A stretch of 64,000 nucleotides of DNA from NCBI GenBank assembly GCA_023213395.1, contig CM041465.1:39625741-39689740 (forward strand). Direction: 5' to 3'. Below the pieces are notes generated by a model. The model did no database searches. It had not been told where the DNA came from and was given only the letters and a program-made list of their open reading frames with translations. The DNA comes from Cycas panzhihuaensis. Its lineage: Eukaryota > Cycadophyta. Made by a program: the position numbers and the translations under genes. Positions 57,845-64,000 of the stretch are shown here, piece after piece. Position 1 is the first letter of the stretch; each line of letters starts with the position of its first letter.

Positions 57845-58757
57845 TGCTAACTTTGGTTTCCCACTACACTTATGGGAAGGTTCACTTGTCAAGGGATCAT
57901 TGGTAGTCTAGTCTAGGATACAGTCAACATGCTTCATACACTAAATTATCATAGTTTTGTTCATAATTCCATACAATGTTGTCACAAATTATACACAATA
58001 GTATAATAAACAGTAATTTATCCCTCATTCAAGCCTCATAGTACACATAAAACATCAATTTCCATGTAACTATTTCTTTATTAAGCAATAGGTTCCATAC
58101 AATAGGTGCTAGAATGTATTCTCTATACACTCCAGTCGTATATACTGGATCCTATTACATACATTCCCAAAAGATATACATCATAGAATGCGTCTACTGT
58201 ATTGTGCTCTGTCTCACTGGATATGCATACTGGCTAACATACCACCATGTGCATTGAATGCTCAACTCTCACCCTTGAGAGTATACCATAGGATTGAATC
58301 ACTTGGCTCTCACCATTGAAATAATCCTCAAAGTATCATTAAATATGTCCCTTTGATGCCTTTTGAGTGAAAGGTTATGACCTAAAGTCATAACCATACA
58401 TTTTTGTCATCAAGGTACCCTTTCACTTTAACACATGATTAAGTCTCCTTAATGGTGTTCTTTTTGATCTGCACGTCCATACGTATGTCCTTGTGGGTTG
58501 ATGTTATTATTTTTGGGTGCCTTTGGGTCAGATCTGTCCATATGTACTTTATTGTCCACTAGCATACTAAAAATAGTACGCACCTTATGTTGTATACTAA
58601 AAAGGTATGTATTTGTCATATGTACCCCTCAGATTGCATGTTTTCCATATTTTTTCACTGTGCGTACCATTGCATGGTCCATACCTACATTCCTCTAATC
58701 AATACAAGCATTTATTCCATCTTCCTCAAAGTCTATGTGCCAAAATATATCCCAACA
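57845..58757 (-). repeat. Element D 5' LTR
   Basis: Starts TGCTAACTTT where the partner has TGTTGACTTT, and ends ATCCCAACA. Hairpin GGTTATGAC-CTAAA-GTCATAACC at 58373-58395: the loop changed, the stem did not. Confidence 0.9.
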
Positions 58758-59388
58758 TTAGGTTTCATTATGACTTGGATTTCATCACCCAGCACAATTA
58801 TGGGTATCGCGAGTGAAGGCCAATTTAATTCTACTAGAAGCTTAGGCATCCCTTCAATAACTTCAGCTACATGTTGGACACAAGTTAGAGATTATTGGGT
58901 TGATTACACATCCTACATTTGAGTTTTAAGTTGTGTACACCCAATGATGTTAGTTTCTACATTGGCCTACAATCTTCTATATTGATCACTTACTTATTTA
59001 TAAAATGTGATCTATAGTATAATCATAATCATAGTGCTTCTTATATTCTTGTTATATTAGGTTAATATTTGCCATAAGTGTTAGTGGCAAATTTTCATCA
59101 TAGTGCTTCTCATATTCCTGTTATATCAGGTTAATATTTTTCACAAGTTTTAGTGGCCAATTTTAATCATAGTGCTTCTCATATTTCTGTTGTGTTTGGT
59201 TAATATTTGTCACAAGTGTTAGTGACTTTTCTCTAAGTTTCTCACTTCATCTTTAAGAAACCATTCTCACTTCTTCTTCTTTCTACTACATTACTTCATT
59301 ATATCTCCCATTTGTAAATAGTGATTGGTCATTTATTGCCATCACTTTTATAGTCCCTTGTTCATTTTTTCTTTTCTCAAAAGACACC
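58758..59388 (+). other. Element F leader, distal part, with three tandem repeats
   Basis: Three units of about 70 bp (approximately 59024-59230), each starting ATCATAGTGCTTCT, then GTTATAT, GGTTAATATTT, CA(C/T)AAGT and TTAGTG. The units differ from each other by scattered substitutions. No coding domain seen. Confidence 0.8.
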
Positions 59389-60600
59389 ATGTCTTCATAG
59401 TTTAAGAAAAATGTGAATTACATCCTTAAGGGGAAAGAAAATAGGGATATGTGGTTCATTAGTGTTAGAAATACTACAAAGTATGAAGGTCTTTGGAGAG
59501 ATCAGTTGTAACTTACACCATTTGTTGCTGTTGCAACTACCACAACTGCTTCTGGAGGAACTGTTTCAACTGCTCCTACTGAAGCTGCAACCAAATGCTA
59601 ATGGAAACTTAATGATAATAAAATCCATGTAGGGATACTTCTTGTTGTTGATTATTTCCTACATAATCTCATTGATGAAGCCATATATGATATAACATGG
59701 GAAGTTCTTGAAGTTCTCAAGAAAAACTTTGATACTAAATTAGATTTAGAATTTGTTCACTTAGTACTAAAAATGAACAAATTGAAAATGCAGAAAGGAC
59801 ATGCAAGTGAGATAATCAATCTTCTTTATCCAATCAAGCAAGACATCTGTAAATATTTCAAGACTTAATGCATTACATGATATTTCTTGATTCATTCATG
59901 TTTCTATATCCCAGATTACAAAAATCTATTGGGAAATTTTCAATCTAGTGGCACCTTGAAGACTCTAACCTTTGAGGGTCTTTCTAATAAGTTCATCGAA
60001 TTTGATAAGACCTTTGATACCAACTTTTCCACTACATTAGATCTAGCCAATGTTGTTTTTGAAGTAGAAGAAGATCTTTTCTATACCAAAAATCAAGGTC
60101 AATCCTCTCGTATAGATGGTAATTCTCACGAAAGAGGCAAAGGTAGACAACAAAGACAATGTCCTTATGGTCAACAAGTTCTTCAACTCCAACAAAAACA
60201 ATCTCAAGGCCAAGGCTAAAATAATCAACCTAGACCTAGATCCAGCAATCATAGAGAATCCAACCATCCCAATACTTCTTATGGGACTCAAAATCAAATA
60301 ATTGTGTGCCAAAGGTGTTATAGAAAAGGATACTATGCCAAAAATTATAAAACTACCACCAACAAACTACTAAGCTATCAACAGTTCCATGGTACACATA
60401 ATGTTGATAATAGTTCTTTTTAAGATGCTTTTAGTGGAACACAATTTGCTCATACACACCTTCAAAGAATTAGGACCACTTCATTAAATGTTGTTGACAG
60501 ATCCACTAAGTATATTGAGGCTCATTATGGCTATGCTTATTCACTTTTGCCTTCACCACTTGGAGTTGCAAATAGTGCCACCTCAAATATTTTATCTTAG
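59389..60600 (+). pseudogene. Element F gag
   Basis: ATG at 59389 with a stop at codon 4, then KGKENRDMWFISVRNTTKYE, KNFDTKLDLEFVHLVLKMNK and the open frame 59887-60219 (GNFQSSGTLKTLTFEGLSNK). This matches copia gag. The knuckle at 60304-60345 reads CQRCYRKGYYAKNY, with His and the last Cys both changed to Tyr. Confidence 0.85.
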
Positions 60601-61030
60601 ATCATGGATACTGGAGCAACACAACATATGACTTATCATCGCCAATTCTTTTAAGATTTTGACTATGAAGTTCATGGTGTTGTACACATTACTAACAAAT
60701 CATCTCAGCTAGTCGAAGGACTTGGAACAGTTTGCTTGAAACTCTTAGGCCTTCTAGATTTTATCCTTGTTGATGTTTTATATATTCTTACTTTGAAGCA
60801 GAACTTGCTCTCTCTGTCCACCCTTGTTTCTCGTAGATTTGATCTAAATGTAACTGCAAATAATCAAACTATCTATGTCATTCACCCTCCTTCAAATATT
60901 GTGGTTATGACTAGAACTCTTGATGGCAAATTTTTTCACCTAACTGGCTCACCATCCTCTAAAGTCAACTATGTTGATGATGACTCTGCTTTTACCATAA
61001 TTCTGACTCCTCAAAAGTTATCCTAAGAGG
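60600..61030 (+). pseudogene. Element F protease and GAG-pre-integrase part
   Basis: IMDTGATQHMTYHRQF at 60604-60651 keeps the active-site DTGA. The frame 60736-61026 continues LVDVLYILTLKQNLLSLSTL, the standard copia block after protease, and runs towards the pre-integrase HxxxH region (AHMGHIEIDHL), which follows at 61040. Confidence 0.9.
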
Positions 61031-62200
61031 CTCTATGACATGCTCATATGGGCCATATTGAAATTGATCATTTAAGAGAACTACACGCCACTCTTCCTAG
61101 TATGCCTAGGCTCTCCTCTAAGCCTTTCAAATGTGAAGTATATATCATTGCCAAATCTTAAAGATAACCCTTTCCTCGTAGTCAATAGAAATTTAGTCAA
61201 CCTTTATAGCTTGTACACTCAGATATATGCAGTCTTATACCTATCCCTTCTTTAAAAAAGAAGTGGTACTATATTACTTTCATTAATGATTTTACTAAGA
61301 AAGTATAGGTTGATTTTCTTCTAAAGAAAGATGAATCTTTTTCTATGTTTTAAGCTTTCAAGGCCTATGTGGAAAATGAATCTAGATTCAAGATTAAAAT
61401 ACTTAAGACTGATAACAGTGGCAAGTACACCTCTAATGAGTTTGAATTATACCTACGTCACCATGGGATCAAACATCAGACCATTATTATAGGTACACCC
61501 TAACAAAATGGAGTTGCCGAGTGCATGAACATGACTATCATAAATATGGCTTGTGCTATGCTGGTATATAAGAATATCCCTGACTATCTTTAGGCAAAGA
61601 CTATTTGGACTACCATGTATTGCATCAACGCTATTAGTCCCTCCAAGCTTGGCCCCTCTCCACATAAAATGTGGTATGGACAAATCCCCTCTATCTCCTA
61701 CTTCAAAATTTTTGGCTTTACGTATTATTTTCATATTCTGGAGGAACATAGAAACAAGCTCCAGGATAGAGCCTTCAAAGGCATCCTTGTCAGATACCCT
61801 ATGGACAAAAAAGGATATAAGGTTTTTCTACCTTCACAATGTAAAATCATCATCACTAGAGATGTTATCTTTATGGAGATATCAATTGCTTATACTTGAC
61901 TCTAAGATACCTTCATACCAATTTAATGATGCTACTGAATTTGATATCCAGATTCTAAAATTTAAGGGGGGAGATGCTCAACAATTACTCAAAATCTTGA
62001 AATTTGATAGTAGAGCCCTAGAGGATTTAAGCTATGACTCTCAGCCAATGTGTGTACATCCAACACCATCATTTGAGAATAGCCAGGTTAACAAAGGTAA
62101 AGCCATAGTAGAAGGATCACCTTCTCCAACATCAGTGGCTGGCCCATCTTCTTTAGCATCGTCAACTTCCCTTGTGCCAAACATTTCACATGATACTTTT
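61031..62200 (+). pseudogene. Element F integrase and linker
   Basis: FINDFTKKV (first Asp region), ILKTDNSGKYTSNEFELYL near 61400 (second Asp) and QNGVAECMNMTIINMACAML near 61503 (Glu region; ERMNRT in the family, ECMNMT here). The tail MWYGQIPSISYFKIFGF and KGILVRYPMDKKGYKVFLPS follow, then a Ser/Pro-rich linker. Confidence 0.9.
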
Positions 62201-62227
62201 TAGGATTAAAATGAAGACCAAGAGGCT

Positions 62228-63960
62228 ATGGAAATGAAAACCTTATTTCAAACTCGAGGTTTTCATGAAGCCTACCAGCTACACAAGTACATGCGACTAG
62301 ATGAGGTAGGCAAAATTGGAACTAAAAGTGCCCATAGAGCAAGGATGTATGAATCACTTTCTGTTGAGCTTGAACTAGTAGAACTACATCTTGCTCTTAA
62401 TGAAGATCCCTTAACAAACCAAGAAGCTATCAAGCATGTAGCTTAGATAAATTCCATAAATGAAGAGTACCAATATCTTATTAAGAATGGTACATGGGAG
62501 CTTGTTGATCAACCCCTTGGAAGAAAGGTAATTCAAAATAAATGGGTGTTCAAAAATAAGTACAGATCAGATGGCACCTTAGAAAAACGCAAGGCTAGGT
62601 TGGTAACAAAAGGATTCATGCAAAGGGGAGGCATCAACTACACTAAAATCTTTACTCCTATAATCAAGTGGCCTACAATTAGAACTCTTATAGCTTTGGC
62701 TACTCAACAAAGTTAAAAAATCCACCAACTTAATATTAAGAACGCATTTCTCAATGGGGACTTTAAAGAGGAAATTTACATAGCTCAGGTAAAAGGATAC
62801 AAGATTTTCAGTTAAGAGCATAAGGTTTGTAGGTTTATAGAGTCCTTGTACAGCCTAAAACAAGCCCCTCATGCTTAGTTTATCAAGTTGTCTAAAAGAA
62901 TGAGGCAATTTGGATATGAAGTGTGTGACTATCAATATATTAATACAACACTATTCATCAAGTGCCAAAATGATAAAGTCACTTACCTCTTAATCTTTGT
63001 GGATGACATGCTAACAATGGTAAATAGTGAATAGGTAATCAACCATTTAAAGAAGGACCTTACTAAAACTTTTGAATTATCTGACCCTTGGTTGATGAAA
63101 TATTACTTGGGAATTTAAGTAACTCAAAAGAATGGTAAAATCTTTCTCTCCCAAGAAAAATATATCAATGATCTTTTGATAAAATTTCAATTGGAAGGTT
63201 CTTGACCAGTGGCTATAACTATGGAACCTAATATTAAACTCTCAGTTGATAGTGATACTAGGGAGGCAGACGCAACACTCTACACGTAACTTGTAGGTAG
63301 TCTCATCTATACTACCAACATAAGGCTAGATATTTCACACTCCATTAGCATTCTTTCAATATTCATGACACATCCTAAGTAGAATCACTGGCAAGCTATA
63401 ATACGAGTGGTGAGGTACTTGAAGATGACCAACAAATATGATCTGTTGTATGAACTCAATATAGAATTTAAACTTTATGCATACACAGACTTAGACTCTT
63501 GCATAAATAAAGATATAAGAAGATCTACATCTGGGTACATAACACTTTTGGAATAGAACCAATATCATGGAGATCCAGATGATAGAAGATAGTTTCAAAC
63601 TCAATTGTTGAAGCTAAATATATTGTTGCTTTTGAGACAAGCAAGGAGGTGATATAGTTTAGAAAATTATTGAATACATTGAATGCCACCCAAACAAGTT
63701 CTACTAGCTTACATATAGATAATCAGTCTATAATTTAAATGGATAAAAATCTTATATTTCACATTCATACTAAACATATACGTACGAAAGTTTACAGGAT
63801 TAGAGAATTAGTTCATGATGGCATAATTCAATTGGAGTACTGTTTCACAGTAGATCAAGTGGCTACCATCTTCACCAAACCACTAAAGAGGGTGATATTT
63901 GAACAGTTCTGAAGGCAACTTGGCCTTAGGGCCTCCATCTCTAATTGATTGAAGGAGATG
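62228..63960 (+). pseudogene. Element F reverse transcriptase and RNase H
   Basis: WELVDQPLGRKVIQNKWVFK, KARLVTKGFMQRGGINYTKI, IKNAFLNGDFKEEIYIAQ, SLYSLKQAPHA and the catalytic LIFVDDMLTMVNSE near 62990-63030 (VDD intact). RNase H follows from YTDLDSCINKDIRRSTSGY near 63480 through VHDGIIQLEYC at about 63840. Stops and short shifts throughout. The polypurine tract and 3' LTR are beyond the window. Confidence 0.92.
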
Positions 63961-64000
63961 AAAAAGTGACCATCATAGTCTATTTTATTCGTGAAAACCC

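Larger units (their letters stand above)
52697..58757 (-). mobile_element. Short gypsy element D, non-autonomous relative of A
   Basis: LTRs 52697-53604 and 57845-58757. Flanks are CTGGG (52692-52696) and TTAGG (58758-58762), a likely TSD altered by two transitions. The 4.2-kb interior again has gag, protease, linker and integrase tail but no RT, RNase H, integrase core or third ORF. It is the most A/T-shifted of B, C and D and carries the most stops, so it is probably the oldest of them. Confidence 0.9.
50952..64000 (+). mobile_element. Ty1/copia element F, runs off the window, split by element D
   Basis: A 5' LTR (50952-51251) and primer site are followed by a leader, then gag, protease, integrase, RT and RNase H from 59389 to 63890. 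The 3' LTR would lie beyond 64000. Element D (52697-58757) inserted in the leader. Pol is closely similar to element E. That the LTR at 50952 belongs to this coding region is inferred from its E-type LTR sequence and the primer site facing it. Confidence 0.8.

Noticed and set aside
58758-58920. Possible host exon next to element D (FHYDLDFITQHNYGYRE frame)
   Set aside because: The frame is short, ends in stops and matches no family I can name. It is better treated as the element F leader.

Overview
The window looks like intergenic heterochromatin from a large, repeat-rich seed-plant genome. A conifer or other gymnosperm is my guess, not something the sequence proves. No intact host gene, rRNA, tRNA or CRISPR array was found. 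Almost all recognisable sequence is LTR retrotransposon: Ty1/copia and Ty3/gypsy elements with plant-type primer-binding sites, AT-rich flanks, 5-bp target-site duplications (TSDs) and decayed reading frames. There is also one L1-type LINE and one broken cellular gene fragment, nCBP of the eIF4E cap-binding family.

Layout. (1) 1-2080 is mostly unassigned and ends in the first half of the nCBP fragment. (2) 2081-15768 is a minus-strand copia element (copia-1, TSD ATTTT) that splits the nCBP fragment. It carries inside it a minus-strand gypsy element (gypsy-1, 3087-8973, TSD GTGAG) and a solo LTR (14304-14946, TSD GAAGA). (3) 15769-16368 holds the rest of the nCBP fragment, then the primer-binding site and 5' LTR of a minus-strand element (G). 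(4) 16374-27979 is a plus-strand copia remnant (H) split by a 10.7-kb plus-strand gypsy element (A, 16455-27139, TSD TATGC). (5) 27980-42314 is a minus-strand LINE split by two short gypsy elements, B (30566-36095, TSD AAAAC) and C (36389-42309). (6) 42315-44990 is AT-rich with nothing recognised. (7) 44990-46696 is a very old relative (J) of element A, cut by a copia LTR (I). (8) 47093-50719 is an internally deleted copia element (E, TSD AATAG). (9) From 50952 to beyond the window end is a plus-strand copia element (F) related to E, with a third short gypsy element, D (52697-58757), inserted in its leader.

The main biological theme is one gypsy family (A, B, C, D, J). A has gag, protease, RT, RNase H, integrase and an extra 363-codon ORF downstream of integrase. 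B, C and D share LTR architecture, primer site and gag-protease, but have the same two internal deletions: RT/RNase H/integrase core, and the extra ORF. Each sits at its own insertion site, so they look like a non-autonomous lineage mobilised in trans by A-like relatives. The LTRs of all these copies carry paired hairpins whose stems are kept while sequences change, and a further stem-loop just before the 3' LTR. Most stop codons look like CAA, CAG or TGG codons changed by C-to-T or G-to-A transitions, as expected of long-methylated repeats. Element B differs: it has many small indels and few stops.
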